From the NCBI GenBank assembly GCA_003131635.1, contig PKVZ01000075.1, positions 1 to 44,767 on the forward strand: DNA of 44,767 nucleotides, in the 5' to 3' direction. The notes beneath the pieces are model-generated. The model was given only the letters and a program-made list of their open reading frames with translations, ran no database searches and had not been told where the DNA came from. Each line of letters begins with the position of its first letter. The stretch's first letter is position 1. The translations under genes and the position numbers were made by a program. Origin of the DNA: Acidobacteriaceae bacterium. Lineage in GTDB: Bacteria > Acidobacteriota > Terriglobia > Terriglobales > Acidobacteriaceae. Shown here one piece after another: positions 8,324 through 18,422 of this stretch.

Positions 8324-10909
8324 ATGTCGAAGCCTTCTCGATTCTTGCTGTGCGCATTGTTCTTCACGCTTGCACTTTTTCCCTCCCTCATCGCATTCGC
8401 ACAGGCCCCAGTTCCTTCGAATCCTGAAATCGATCGCCGTGTCGAAGCGATTCTTCAGAAGATGACGCTCGAGCAGAAAATCGATTACATCGGAGGCACT
8501 GGGTTCGCCGTCCGCCCCATGCCGGCCCTCGGCATCCCCGCCCTTGAGATGTCCGATGGCCCGCTCGGCGTGCGCAGCAATCAGAAATTCCCCTCGACCA
8601 CGTACGCCGCCGGCATCGGCCTTGCCGCCTCCTGGGATCCGCAACTGGCGGAGCGCGTCGGTGCAGGCATCGGCAAGGACGCCCGCGCGCGCGGCATTCA
8701 CTTCATGCTCGGACCCGGCGTCAACCTCTACCGCGCTCCCATGAATGGCCGCAACTTTGAATACTTCGGCGAGGATCCCTTCCTCGCAGGCGCCGTCGCC
8801 GCCGGCTACATCACCGGCATGCAGAAGCAGGGCGTCAGCTCTACCGTCAAGCATTTCCTCGGCAACAACTCCGAGTTCCTCCGGCGCGATAGCGATTCCA
8901 TCATCGACGAGCGCACCGCGCGAGAGATTTATCTCCCTGCCTTCGAATCCGCCGTAAAGAACGGGCACGTCGGCGCAATCATGAATTCTTTCAATCTGCT
9001 CAACGGCCAGCACACCACGCAGAACGGGTTCTTCAATACCGACGTTGTCAAAAAGCAATGGGGATTTCAGGGCATCGTGATGTCGGACTGGACTGCGACT
9101 TACGACGCGCTGGGCGCCGCCAACGGCGGCCTCGATCTCGAGATGCCGACAGGCGACCACATGAATAATGAAAATCTGCTGGCTGCCATTCGCGATGGCC
9201 GTGTCAAGGAGGCGACTATCGATGAAAAAGTGCGCCGCATTCTGACCACTGCGGCCCGCTTCGGCTGGCTCGACCGCGAGCAGACCGACCTCGCGCTCTC
9301 CAAGTACAACGAAGAAAATCACCTCATCGCTCTCGATGTCGCGCGGGAAGGCATCGTCCTTCTCAAGAACGAAGGTTCACTTCTTCCCCTGGAAAGGCAG
9401 AAGATCAAGAGCATTCTGGTCGTCGGTCCGGACGCCTGGCCTGCGCAACCGGTCGCCGGAGGCAGCGGGAAAGCAATTCCGTTTTCAGCGGTCAGTATTC
9501 TGGAAGGCATCGCCCATTACATGGGAACGCCGGCTCAGGTCTACTACGAGCGCGGCCTCCCCAAGATGATCGATCTCGCCAACTCCACGGAATTTTCTAC
9601 GGCGGCGCAAAACGGGGAGCGCGGCGTCACACTGGAAACCTTCCCAAACGGAGACCTCTCCGGCGCTCCCGCTTCCATCCAAAAAGTCCACGGTCTTAAT
9701 TTCGCGGGAAGGTCATGGGAGGACTTCGACAACCTGGATGAAGCCTGGGATTTGCTTAAAGCGGGGAAAGCGCTCTCGTCTCGCCGCTGGACCGGTTTCT
9801 TCGTCGCACCCGAGACTTCTTCCTATGAAGTCGCTGCGGAATATTCCGGGGAGGGCGACGGCTATCGCCTTTTCGTGGATGACAAACCGGTCTTCGATGA
9901 ATGGAAATTCGCTACGGCTCTGCAGAATCACACGACTTTGAATCTCTCCGCCGGACCCCACAAAATTGTTGCCGAAGCGTTCCAGGATTTCCCCATCGGT
10001 GGCCGCCTGCGCATCGGCATCATGGACCAGCGCAAGATCGTATCCGCCGCAGCGAAAGCCGTCGCTGCCAAGGTTGATGCCGTTGTCATTGCCGCCGGCT
10101 TTGATCCAGGCAGCGAATCGGAGGGCGCGGACCGCACCTTCAGCCTTCCCTTCGGTCAGGAAGAATTGATCCGCGAACTCGCCGCAGCCAATAAAAACAC
10201 CATCGTCACCGTCACCTCTGGAGGCAACGTCGACCCCAACGACTGGCTCGATCGCGTTCACGCCTATCTCGAACTCTGGTATCCCGGAGAGCGTGGTGGC
10301 ACGGCGCTCGCTGAAATCCTCTTCGGCGCCGTCAATCCCTCCGGCCATCTCCCCGTCACCTTTGAGCGGCGCTGGACCGACAATCCGGTTCACGAAAGCT
10401 ATTACCCCGAATCAGGCACGAACCGGGTGGTCTATAAGGAAGGTGTGTTCGTCGGCTATCGTGGCTACGAGCACGTTCACGTCAAGCCGCTCTATCCGTT
10501 TGGCTATGGTTTGTCCTACGCAGCTTTCCAGTACAGTCACCTGGAAGTGAAGCCGGATGGTGATTCGTCCACGGGAGCACGGTACAACGTAACCTTCGAT
10601 GTAACCAACACCGGCCATCGGGCCGGGGCAGATGTGACGCAAGTCTACGTAGCTGAGGCCGATCCAAAAGTCCCGCGCCCGCCGAAAGAACTGAAAGGCT
10701 TCTCCCGCGTCGACCTTGCTCCCGGCGAAACCAAGCGCGTCTCGGTTCCACTCAACCCGCGCGCCTTTACCTTCTACGACGTCACAGCCCAGCACTGGCA
10801 CGCGGATGCGGGCAAGTACACCGTGGAAGTTGGTCGCTCCTCCGAAGAAGTTCCTCTGCACGCTGACATCACACTGTTCCGCGCCTACGATGTTGAGAAT
10901 GACAAATAG
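8324..10909 (+). CDS. bglX: Periplasmic beta-glucosidase, GH3 with inserted PA14 domain
   Basis: 861 residues from ATG 8324, preceded by GAGGT. The start gives a signal peptide ending near LIAFAQ. Family GH3 N-domain: MSDGPLGVR, GPGVNLYRAPMNGRNFEYFG, KHFLGNN, and the nucleophile Asp255 in GIVMSDW. After the start of the second domain (LLKNEGSLLPL) there is a PA14 insertion at about 455-570 (RWTGFFVAPETSSYE ... GYRLFVDD). The GH3 C-domain then resumes (VIAAGFDPGSESEGADR), and a C-terminal FN3-like domain ends the protein. It should cleave beta-linked glucosides in the periplasm or outside. It sits between two sugar-binding-protein/kinase units, which might sense its products; this is inference. 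The symbol is used loosely for the GH3 family. Confidence 0.9.
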   Translation: MSKPSRFLLCALFFTLALFPSLIAFAQAPVPSNPEIDRRVEAILQKMTLEQKIDYIGGTGFAVRPMPALGIPALEMSDGPLGVRSNQKFPSTTYAAGIGLAASWDPQLAERVGAGIGKDARARGIHFMLGPGVNLYRAPMNGRNFEYFGEDPFLAGAVAAGYITGMQKQGVSSTVKHFLGNNSEFLRRDSDSIIDERTAREIYLPAFESAVKNGHVGAIMNSFNLLNGQHTTQNGFFNTDVVKKQWGFQGIVMSDWTATYDALGAANGGLDLEMPTGDHMNNENLLAAIRDGRVKEATIDEKVRRILTTAARFGWLDREQTDLALSKYNEENHLIALDVAREGIVLLKNEGSLLPLERQKIKSILVVGPDAWPAQPVAGGSGKAIPFSAVSILEGIAHYMGTPAQVYYERGLPKMIDLANSTEFSTAAQNGERGVTLETFPNGDLSGAPASIQKVHGLNFAGRSWEDFDNLDEAWDLLKAGKALSSRRWTGFFVAPETSSYEVAAEYSGEGDGYRLFVDDKPVFDEWKFATALQNHTTLNLSAGPHKIVAEAFQDFPIGGRLRIGIMDQRKIVSAAAKAVAAKVDAVVIAAGFDPGSESEGADRTFSLPFGQEELIRELAAANKNTIVTVTSGGNVDPNDWLDRVHAYLELWYPGERGGTALAEILFGAVNPSGHLPVTFERRWTDNPVHESYYPESGTNRVVYKEGVFVGYRGYEHVHVKPLYPFGYGLSYAAFQYSHLEVKPDGDSSTGARYNVTFDVTNTGHRAGADVTQVYVAEADPKVPRPPKELKGFSRVDLAPGETKRVSVPLNPRAFTFYDVTAQHWHADAGKYTVEVGRSSEEVPLHADITLFRAYDVENDK

Positions 10910-11311
10910 TGCCCACGACGACGGTGAACTTGCCGAAATCCAGACGGTCGGAATCAAAGGAGTCGAAAAGAACCTGCTGCTGGAGACTATCCAAATGCAC
11001 CGGGGCGATAACAGCTATTCATGCGAACAGTTCCAGGACAAGCTCCCTGTTGGAACACGGCTGGACATCTGCGCAACGATCGACGTGACGACGCTGGAAG
11101 CAGACACGCATGACCTCGATGAGGGTGGCCAGGCAATCGGTGAGGGGCCGGTCCGGGTACGACGATGGGTCGAGTTCTGATTTCGAAACGCGCGCCGCCG
11201 CTGTATTCTCTGGGACACAAATCGAGGAAAGCCATAGCCGCCGATATACGATGAAGCGAATGTCCTTCCGCCGAAATCCTGCGCTTCCAGGCGCGAGGAG
11301 GTGTAAACTCT
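10910..11311. other. Intergenic stretch before lipoprotein 2
   Basis: About 400 bases. A plus-strand frame continues openly here and reads like the mirror of an old minus-strand gene, but no frame shows a recognisable family or a ribosome site, so I call no gene. The last bases hold the ribosome site of the next gene (GAGGAGGTG at 11295-11303). Confidence 0.45.
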
Positions 11312-12697
11312 GTGCACAAACCGCAGCTGTCGAATCATATGAGATGCCGTTGGCAGGTGTTTGACGCTGGGTGGTCAAATTTTGGCAAGATGGTGGTCCC
11401 TGTTTGCCTTGTGTTGCTGGCTTTGCTTCTAGAAGGGTGTACCAGACCGTCGGTTCATGAACCAGTTACGTTAATTCTTCTGGAGGAGTGGTCGAACAAG
11501 ACATTCGGCGAGGTGCGACAACAGGAGTTGCAGGAATTCACACGGGAAACTGGAATTCGAGTCAATCTCCTTCCGTCTCCGGAGTCCTCACAGCAAAAGC
11601 TGGCTTTGTGGAAAGACTTACTCGGGACAGGCGCATCGGGTCCTGACGTTTACGGCGTCGATGTGATCTGGCCGCGGATTCTAAGCGAATATTTCATCGA
11701 TCTCAAACCATATTTCGCCAACGAAATCCCCCTGCAATTTCCGGGGTTAGCCGAGAGCTACACCGTGGATAACAAGCTGGTGGCTATGGCATATCGTTCC
11801 GACATCGGTCTTCTGTTTTATCGCACCGACCTTTTGCGACGGTATGGATATCGAGAGCCACCGAGGACATGGGATGAGCTGCAGATTATGGCAGCTCGAA
11901 TACAGGCGGGCGAACGAGCGAAAGGTAGGAAACAGTTTTGGGGTTTTGTGTGGCAAGGAGCAGCTGACGAGGAATTGACCTGCAACGCGCTGGAATGGCA
12001 AGCTTCCGAAGGCGGCGGAAGGATTATCGAGGAGGACAAGACCATCAGCGTGAATAATCCGCAGGCGATCAGGGCGTGGCAAAGGGCGGCGCGCTGGGTT
12101 GGCTCCATCTCGCCTCCAAGTGTAGTCGGATATAGAGAGTGGGATTCGCTAAACGTTTGGGTCGCAGGCGACGCGGCATTCATGCGGAATTGGCCGTCAG
12201 CCTACGTCGACAGCCAGGCGGCAGGGTCGCCAATCCGAAATGAGTTCGACATGGCCCTGCTGCCCGGTGGTAACGGAGGCCGAGTGGGTACCTTGGGAGG
12301 CTGGGGCTTGGCAGTTTCCCGATTTTCGGCTCATCCCCATGAAGCCTTAGAGTTGGTCCGGTATCTCACCCGCAAAGACGTGCAGGTGAACCGGTCCCGC
12401 GTGCTTTCGCAGCCACCCACTCTGGCGGAACTCTACCATCTGCCTGAGGTACTTGAACTAAATCCCCGTTTTGTCATTTTGAATCAGGCGTTTCTGACCG
12501 GCATTGTTTCGCGTCCTTCGAACGTCACTGGCGAAAAATATCAGGTCGTGTCCGATGCTTACATCCGGGCAGTGCACTCCGTGCTGACTGCCGAGAAGAG
12601 TGCGCCGGAAGCTGCGGCAGCCCTGGAGAATGAATTGGTTCGCACCACCGGTTTCAAGACGGGACCGCCCCCAGGGAAACCAGCACACCTTGAGTAA
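11312..12697 (+). CDS. Solute-binding lipoprotein 2 (ThuE/LpqY-like)
   Basis: 461 residues from a GTG start at 11312. The start is decided by an excellent ribosome site, GAGGAGGTG, eight bases upstream. The signal ends LLALLLEGC (lipid Cys43). It is a paralogue of lipoprotein 1 and closer to lipoprotein 3 (about three quarters identical by eye). Shared motifs include PDVYGVDVIWPRIL, GLLFYRTDLLRRYG, PPRTWDELQIMAARIQ, FWGFVWQG, LTCNALEWQ and GDAAFMRNW. It should capture a sugar in the periplasm. Histidine kinase 2 starts 109 bases downstream and no transporter genes are present, so a co-sensor role is likely. The C-terminal helix (ALENELVRTTGFK) is shared with copy 3. Confidence 0.88.
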   Translation: MHKPQLSNHMRCRWQVFDAGWSNFGKMVVPVCLVLLALLLEGCTRPSVHEPVTLILLEEWSNKTFGEVRQQELQEFTRETGIRVNLLPSPESSQQKLALWKDLLGTGASGPDVYGVDVIWPRILSEYFIDLKPYFANEIPLQFPGLAESYTVDNKLVAMAYRSDIGLLFYRTDLLRRYGYREPPRTWDELQIMAARIQAGERAKGRKQFWGFVWQGAADEELTCNALEWQASEGGGRIIEEDKTISVNNPQAIRAWQRAARWVGSISPPSVVGYREWDSLNVWVAGDAAFMRNWPSAYVDSQAAGSPIRNEFDMALLPGGNGGRVGTLGGWGLAVSRFSAHPHEALELVRYLTRKDVQVNRSRVLSQPPTLAELYHLPEVLELNPRFVILNQAFLTGIVSRPSNVTGEKYQVVSDAYIRAVHSVLTAEKSAPEAAAALENELVRTTGFKTGPPPGKPAHLE

Positions 12698-12787
12698 AAT
12701 TCTGAATGGGTCCGATAACCTCCCCGACCGGCTTCAACTTTCCGCGCAAACGGTGAGAGGACATGGCGCGACTTCGAGGCCGGCAAG

Positions 12788-12804
12788 AGCTCGATAGGAA
12801 CAAC
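12788..12804 (+). promoter_or_regulatory. Conserved leader element before kinase 2
   Basis: The 17-base string AGCTCGATAGGAACAAC lies just before the kinase 2 start. It is repeated exactly before kinase 3 (25055-25071), although most of the two spacers has diverged. It contains the likely ribosome site (TAGGAAC) but is longer than a ribosome site needs. Conservation suggests either recent duplication or a role in coupling lipoprotein and kinase expression. Confidence 0.4.
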
Positions 12805-12806
12805 CG

Positions 12807-15140
12807 ATGGAGCTTGACACCGCAACACGATTGAGCCGTTGGGTTAAAAGGGCTGGAGCGAAAACCCTTCATGCCGGTCGACTCCACATCGGCCCCCGTT
12901 TGATACTCGGATTCGTGTTCATCATCCTATCTATGTTCGCCGCGGATGCCGTTATCCTTTGGCAGTTCCATGAGGTCCGTATTCAGGCAGGGCGCCTGAA
13001 CGATATCGACCTGAAGCTAGTTGCGGTTTTACGCGTGCATACTAATATGTTGGCGTTTCACGACCGGCTGGATGAGTTCGCCGACGACGAGGATGCTGAT
13101 CGATTGGTGAAAGAGGCTGGCCCCCTTCGCACTGCGGTTCTAGAGGACATCCGTCGGGCAACCAGGATCCTCAATCTCCCGCCTTTCGACCCTCGGCGAG
13201 ATCCGACCATCCTGCCAACCCTTCACGTCATTCAGAGCGCGCTGCCATCGGAACTTGAGGCTATCACCACACTCGCCACATCCGGCGACTGGCGGGCTGT
13301 GCATCTGCGCCTGGCGCACGAAGTCCGCCCGCTGGAATCGCTGACCTCGGAGCTTGTCGAGAAAGTCGACCGCGAGGTCGCCGAACAACAGGCCCAAACC
13401 GCGCAAAACATTCGAAGCGTGGAACGTCTTGTTTTTGCGATTGTGCCGCTGACCGCCGTCTTCACGTTGCTGATCGCTGCTACCCTCGGCCTGGCCATTA
13501 CCCGCAGCATCACCAAGCCACTTGCGCGATTAGTGGAAGGCTCCGAGGCGCTAGCGCGGGGCGAGTTTCAGCATCAGGTGTCCGTCGGCGGGGATGATGA
13601 ACTCGCTCACCTGGGGCAGGTCTTCAACGATACCGCCCGGCGCCTGCGCGATCTCTACGCGACTTTGCAGAGCAGCGAAGATCGCCTCCGACTTGTTATC
13701 GATACCATTCCCGCCTACGCCTGGAGCGCTCGTCCGGACGGCTCCGTTGATTTCGTCAATCAGCGTGTCCTGGAATTCACGGGTCGTTCGAAGGAGGAAG
13801 TACCGGGCTGGGACTGGGGTTCTGTAGTACATCCTGATGATCTCGCCAGGTTCGTCGACGAGTGGCGCTCTGCCCTGGCCGCTGGGCAATCGATGGAAAT
13901 TGAAGTGCGGCTGCGGCGGGCGGACGGGAAATATCGCTGGTCGTTGACCCGGAGCGTGCCCCTGCGAGATGAGGGCTGCAACATCGTTAAATGGTATGGA
14001 ACCGCTGTCGACATCGAGGAACGCCGCCAAGCCGAGCAGAAATTCCGCGGGCTTCTGGAATCCGCTCCGGATGCAATGATCGTCATGAATCGGCAGGGCA
14101 GGATCGTGTTGGTCAATGCCCAAGTCGAGAAGCTGTTTGGGTATCAGCGGGATGACCTCCTGGGGCAAGAGGTTGAGATTTTAGTGCCGGAACGGTTTCG
14201 GGGCCGGCACCCTCAACACCGCAAGGAGTTCTTCGCCCAGCCTCGGGTGCGGCCGATGGGTGAAGGTCTGGGACTGTACGGACGGCGGAAGGACGGAACG
14301 GAGTTTCCCGTGGAAATCAGTCTCAGTCCGCTGGAGACGGAAGACGGCACGCTTGTCTCCGGTGCCGTTCGCGACGTCACTGAACGCACGCGGTCAGAAG
14401 AGGCGTTGCGCCAGGCGAAGGCCGATCTCGCCCACGTCAACCGCGTCACCACCATGGGAGAGCTGACTGCCTCCCTGGCGCACGAAATCAAGCAGCCGAT
14501 TGCGGCGGCGATCACCGACGCCAACACTTGCGTGCGATGGCTTGGCCGCGATCAGCCCGATCTAGCAGAGGCGCGCGAAGCAGCTGCGAGGACCATCAAA
14601 GATGCGACACGTGCAGCCGACATCATCAGCCGGATCCGCCTGCTCTTCAAGAAGGGTACTCCACAACAAGAATTGGTGGATGTAAACGAAGTCATTGGAG
14701 AGATGACCGTTCTGCTGCGCAGCGAAGCAACGGCGTATTCCATATCCGTCCGGACGGAGCTTGCGGAAGATCTTCCCCGGGTCACGGGAGATCGCATGCA
14801 ACTGCAACAAGTGCTGATGAACCTGATGGTGAACAGCATCGACGCGATGAAGGAAGTGGATGGGACGCGTGAGCTCACCATCAACTCACAGCGAGGGGAG
14901 AATGAGCAACTTGTGGTGTCGGTCAGCGATACGGGCGTCGGGCTGCCTGCGGAGCAGGCGGACCAAATCTTCAATGCCTTCTTCACCACCAAACCCCATG
15001 GCACCGGCATGGGACTTCGCATAAGCCGATCCATTGTGGAATCGCATGGCGGCCGCCTGTGGGCTGCCGACAACTCTCCCCGCGGCGCAAAATTTTATTT
15101 CACCCTACCCATCGCGGGCGCGGCGCAGCAGGTTGCGTAG
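12807..15140 (+). CDS. Sensor histidine kinase 2 (helical sensor-HAMP-PAS-PAS-HisKA-HATPase)
   Basis: 777 residues. TM1 is at about 30-52, followed by a periplasmic helical domain and TM2 at about 208-229 ([20 protein letters not shown]). HAMP has the motif [11 protein letters not shown]. There are two PAS domains: the first at about 292-410 (ends [14 protein letters not shown]), the second at about 412-530 (ends [14 protein letters not shown]). HisKA has [13 protein letters not shown], His559. The ATPase has [18 protein letters not shown] and GTGMGLRIS. The sensor region is closely related to kinases 1 and 3, but this copy has an extra PAS. It is paired with lipoprotein 2 upstream. No receiver-domain protein is encoded nearby. 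Confidence 0.9.
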   Translation: MELDTATRLSRWVKRAGAKTLHAGRLHIGPRLILGFVFIILSMFAADAVILWQFHEVRIQAGRLNDIDLKLVAVLRVHTNMLAFHDRLDEFADDEDADRLVKEAGPLRTAVLEDIRRATRILNLPPFDPRRDPTILPTLHVIQSALPSELEAITTLATSGDWRAVHLRLAHEVRPLESLTSELVEKVDREVAEQQAQTAQNIRSVERLVFAIVPLTAVFTLLIAATLGLAITRSITKPLARLVEGSEALARGEFQHQVSVGGDDELAHLGQVFNDTARRLRDLYATLQSSEDRLRLVIDTIPAYAWSARPDGSVDFVNQRVLEFTGRSKEEVPGWDWGSVVHPDDLARFVDEWRSALAAGQSMEIEVRLRRADGKYRWSLTRSVPLRDEGCNIVKWYGTAVDIEERRQAEQKFRGLLESAPDAMIVMNRQGRIVLVNAQVEKLFGYQRDDLLGQEVEILVPERFRGRHPQHRKEFFAQPRVRPMGEGLGLYGRRKDGTEFPVEISLSPLETEDGTLVSGAVRDVTERTRSEEALRQAKADLAHVNRVTTMGELTASLAHEIKQPIAAAITDANTCVRWLGRDQPDLAEAREAAARTIKDATRAADIISRIRLLFKKGTPQQELVDVNEVIGEMTVLLRSEATAYSISVRTELAEDLPRVTGDRMQLQQVLMNLMVNSIDAMKEVDGTRELTINSQRGENEQLVVSVSDTGVGLPAEQADQIFNAFFTTKPHGTGMGLRISRSIVESHGGRLWAADNSPRGAKFYFTLPIAGAAQQVA

Positions 15141-15399
15141 AGCTTAAACTGGGCTACGATGCGACCAGGTGGCAACTCACGAGGACTTTCGATCCCTGGC
15201 TGGCAAAAACTAGCTAAACGCTAGGCATTATCAATGCTAGGCCGGACTCAGGGTCAATACGCTTTTGCAGATGCGCCGGACTTTTCAACAAGGACAACCT
15301 CGCACCTGGGACAGATATGAGCCTCCAATAAATGTCCGCCGTGCGCTGTTCCGTCTTTCTTGCCGATGAATTGGCCCAGGGAAAGTCGCGTACACACAG
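15141..15399. other. Convergent intergenic region
   Basis: Lies between the convergent stops of kinase 2 and the esterase. It contains a short hairpin (GCATT-ATC-AATGC around 15225) without a T run, so I do not call a terminator. Confidence 0.4.
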
Positions 15400-16374
15400 T
15401 CATTTGCTACTGATGTGAAACATCTCAATCATCAGCTTCGGCATATCGACGGCAGTCGTAGTGTGGCCCAGGATGCGCGGGTATCTGAAGACGGGCTGAG
15501 GAACGACATGCCCACCGCCCTCGATCTTGTAAAAGGCAACGACCGGGGAAGGAGCGCCAGGCCACAGCAATCCATCTGCTGAGGTGGGGTCTCCGCTTTT
15601 CTGCGGGTCGAGGTGAATCTCTTGAGGGGCAGAAGTCACACCGAGTCGCTTCGCAAACGTGTGCGCGGTATCGAACGCGGAGAGCGCTCTGCCTCGGTAG
15701 CCGAACCCAAAGAGTGTGACTCTGCCCCCATCAATCGGATTGAAGGGGTCTTTCTCTCCGTCAACGACTAGCAGGGGTACGGATCCCTGCTCCGGGCATG
15801 AGGAATCTTTTGGTATCGGTAAGCTGGCGCCAGCTATGGCGATTCCGGCGACTTGCTCAGGGGTTTGCAACGCCAACCGAAGCGCCATTTCACCGCCGTT
15901 GGAATAGCCGAGGACGTAGACATGTTTTTCATCAATCTGACGCTGCGCGACTTCGCGGGCGATCAGACCCTTGACGAATCCCATATCGTCGATGTTTTCG
16001 GTGTGGGCTGGGAAGGTGGCTTTCGAATGGCAGTCATTCCAGTTGTGCTTATAGCCATCTGGGTAGACGACCACAAAGCCATGCTGATCCGCCAGTTCGT
16101 CGAATTCGTAGCCAGTCCACTCACGCATCAACTTAGCATCCATCAGCGGGCCATGAAGCACAATGACCAGCGGAGCATGCAGAGAGATGTCGCGAGGTAC
16201 ATATTCCAGGAACTCTCGCGTCATGCTGCCGATGGGGATCGAATCTTGTTGAATCGCGGCAGATAGGGTTGGGTCGGCTGGCGACGGAGCGTACACTTCA
16301 ATGAAGTAGAAGCCAAGAGCCACGACGATCAGCGCCGCCACTGCAAACCCAAGAATTTTAGCTAGCGCTTTCAT
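15400..16374 (-). CDS. Poly(3-hydroxybutyrate) depolymerase-like esterase (CE1 / LpqC type)
   Basis: 324 residues, an alpha/beta-hydrolase. It has an uncleaved or late-cleaved N-terminal membrane helix (LGFAVAALIVVALGFYFIEV), so it is likely anchored in or exported across the inner membrane. Visible family motifs: VIVLHG before the oxyanion region, a Trp-rich NWNDCHS stretch, the nucleophile serine in GYSNGGEM, the acid in VVDGEKDPFNP and the His in GGGHVVPQ. These give a complete Ser-Asp-His triad. Relatives act on short-chain polyhydroxyalkanoates, feruloyl or acetyl esters; the real substrate cannot be read from sequence. The ATG at 16374 follows GAAGGGAATGA. It is transcribed against kinase 2. 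Confidence 0.8.
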   Translation of the reverse strand: MKALAKILGFAVAALIVVALGFYFIEVYAPSPADPTLSAAIQQDSIPIGSMTREFLEYVPRDISLHAPLVIVLHGPLMDAKLMREWTGYEFDELADQHGFVVVYPDGYKHNWNDCHSKATFPAHTENIDDMGFVKGLIAREVAQRQIDEKHVYVLGYSNGGEMALRLALQTPEQVAGIAIAGASLPIPKDSSCPEQGSVPLLVVDGEKDPFNPIDGGRVTLFGFGYRGRALSAFDTAHTFAKRLGVTSAPQEIHLDPQKSGDPTSADGLLWPGAPSPVVAFYKIEGGGHVVPQPVFRYPRILGHTTTAVDMPKLMIEMFHISSK

Positions 16375-16923
16375 TCATTCCCTTCGTGTCCCACTTCCCT
16401 CCACCAATCGCCCAAGCTCAAATGCCAATCGGAGTAGAAAGTGTCCTGAGCACGGTTGGAGGTGGGCTAGGTGCGATGCATTTTATGCCACCTGCTCCAA
16501 CGAGTTCACCGATGAGCTCTTCCCCCGCGTCCGCTGAGAACACCAAATCCGTCAGTGCAACTGGCGTTCCACAAAATGTTCCGGCAAGACTAGGCACTCA
16601 TTCGCCATTTAAGGATGGTCGAATCGCTTTCGAACAATCGAGGTCCATTGCCAGTCAGATAGGCGTCAAGCTGCGGACTCTAGTGTCCTAGGACTGACAC
16701 CAGCACTCTGAGACTCACCTAAGCCGCGGATGGCGGTCTTCGATCTCCAGAAAAGAAACCTTCGTCGGACTAAAAAAAGTCAAAGCAGGGCGAGGCTCAC
16801 GTTTCAAGAAAAACCTTAACCAATTTTCAGCGGTGAAGCGCAGCTTCCGAACTGCTGCGTTGATTGGAAGGTGACGTGCACTCGCTGCCACGGAACTACT
16901 CTCTGAACCACAAGGAGAATGTG
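16375..16923. other. Divergent intergenic region, esterase / fumarase
   Basis: About 550 bases between divergent starts, so it must hold two promoters. One minus-strand frame (about 16420-16590, with LVFSADAGEELIGELVGAGG) looks protein-like. It is preceded directly by a stop, has no ribosome site and matches nothing I know, so I do not call it. The AAGGAG ribosome site of fumarase is at 16911-16916. Confidence 0.45.
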
Positions 16924-18354
16924 ATGAGTGCAATCAGCAATGTGAAGGTAATGGGTGTTCGCAAGGAAACCGACAGCCTGGGTGAAGTCGATGTGCCGAG
17001 CACCAAGCTGTGGGGGGCACAAACGCAAAGGTCGCTTGAACACTTCAACATTGGGAAGGATCTAATCCCGCGCGAGATGATCGCGGCATACGCCACTCTG
17101 AAGAAAGCAGCTGCGAATGCAAACCACACCGGCGGGCGGCTCGACGACGAGCGATACAGACTGATCGTTCAGACCTGTGATGAGATCCTCGCTGGTAAGC
17201 ATGAGGACATGTTTCCTCTGCACGTCTGGATGACGGGAAGCGGCACGCAATTCAACATGAATGTGAACGAAGTGATTTCCAACCGCTGCTGCCAGCTCGC
17301 TGGAACGCCGCTCGGGAGCAAGACGCCAGTTCATCCTAACGACCACGTCAACATGTCGCAGTCTTCCAACGATTCTTTCCCTACCGCGATGAATATTGCG
17401 GCGGCAGTAAATGTGGAAGAGCGACTGATCCCGGCGGTTAAGGACTTGCGTGATTCAATCGCGGCAAAGGTCGAGGAATGGAAGGACGTTGTGAAGATCG
17501 GCCGCACACACATGCAGGACGCCACGCCGATCACGCTCGGCGAGGAATGGTCGGGCTACTCAGGCATGCTTAGCGACAACCTCGAGCGTATAGAAGATGC
17601 ACTCCAGGGTGTGTATCGTCTGGCGCTTGGCGGAACGGCCGTAGGAACCGGCATCAATGCCGCTCCGGATTTCGGCGACGCGGCCGCTGCCGAGATTGCG
17701 AAGCTTACCAATCTGCCCTTCATCAGTGCTCCCAACAAATTTACGGTGCAGGCCGCTCACGATGCTCTGGTACAGCTCTCCGGCACGCTTCGCACGCTCG
17801 CGGTCTCGCTCTACAAGATAGCGAACGATATTCGGCTGATGTCCTGCGGCCCGCGTGCCGGTTTCGCCGAGTTGGTGATTCCAGCAAACGAGCCAGGCTC
17901 ATCGATCATGCCAGGCAAAGTGAACCCAACACAAGCCGAGGCGCTGACCATGATCGCCGTGCAGGTGATGGCGAACGATGTGGCTGTCGGCTTCGGCGGC
18001 GCGGGCGGCTATCTGGAGATGAACGTCTATAAGCCTCTCATCATCTTCAACGTGACTCACTCCATCACAATCATGACCGACGGATGCACCAACTTCCGCA
18101 AATTCCTGATCGAGGGAACGAAGCCGAATCTAAAGAAGATCAAGGAATACGTGGACCGTTCCCTGATGCTGGTGACCGCTCTCTCGCCCGTCATCGGCTA
18201 CGACAAATCGTCGAAGATTGCGCATTACGCGCTCGATAACGACCTCACGCTCAAGCAAGCCGCACTGAAGCTGGGATTTGTAACAGAAGACGAGTTCGAC
18301 CGTGTCGTCGATCCGGCGAAGATGGTCCACCCGTACGTTGCAAAAGCCAGCTAA
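16924..18354 (+). CDS. fumC: Class II fumarate hydratase
   Basis: 476 residues from ATG 16924, chosen over an upstream in-frame ATG (16864) because it follows AAGGAG. It catalyses the reversible hydration of fumarate to L-malate in the cytosol. Class II signature: [11 protein letters not shown] at about 325-335 with the catalytic Ser loop, the general His in [10 protein letters not shown] (His196), [10 protein letters not shown] and [13 protein letters not shown]. The length fits the family (about 460-470). Malic enzyme follows 68 bases downstream and a candidate C4-acid carrier lies further along. Together they could take fumarate through malate to pyruvate. The related aspartase/argininosuccinate lyase families are excluded by the full fumarase signature. 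Confidence 0.96.
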   Translation: MSAISNVKVMGVRKETDSLGEVDVPSTKLWGAQTQRSLEHFNIGKDLIPREMIAAYATLKKAAANANHTGGRLDDERYRLIVQTCDEILAGKHEDMFPLHVWMTGSGTQFNMNVNEVISNRCCQLAGTPLGSKTPVHPNDHVNMSQSSNDSFPTAMNIAAAVNVEERLIPAVKDLRDSIAAKVEEWKDVVKIGRTHMQDATPITLGEEWSGYSGMLSDNLERIEDALQGVYRLALGGTAVGTGINAAPDFGDAAAAEIAKLTNLPFISAPNKFTVQAAHDALVQLSGTLRTLAVSLYKIANDIRLMSCGPRAGFAELVIPANEPGSSIMPGKVNPTQAEALTMIAVQVMANDVAVGFGGAGGYLEMNVYKPLIIFNVTHSITIMTDGCTNFRKFLIEGTKPNLKKIKEYVDRSLMLVTALSPVIGYDKSSKIAHYALDNDLTLKQAALKLGFVTEDEFDRVVDPAKMVHPYVAKAS

Positions 18355-18422
18355 GGAAATCGAAGTTCTAAATCAACACAAAAACACGAAGCTAAATCAA
18401 GAAGATGAAGGGAGAAGAAATT

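Noticed and set aside
8285-9322. 345-codon minus-strand open frame opposite the GH3 gene
   Set aside because: Mirror of the beta-glucosidase coding sequence; no family and no ribosome site.
9713-10393. 226-codon minus-strand open frame
   Set aside because: Also a mirror frame of the GH3/PA14 region.
16386-16691. Plus-strand 101-codon frame between esterase and fumarase
   Set aside because: Pro/Ser-rich product without a family or ribosome site. The opposite strand looks equally protein-like, so neither is supported.
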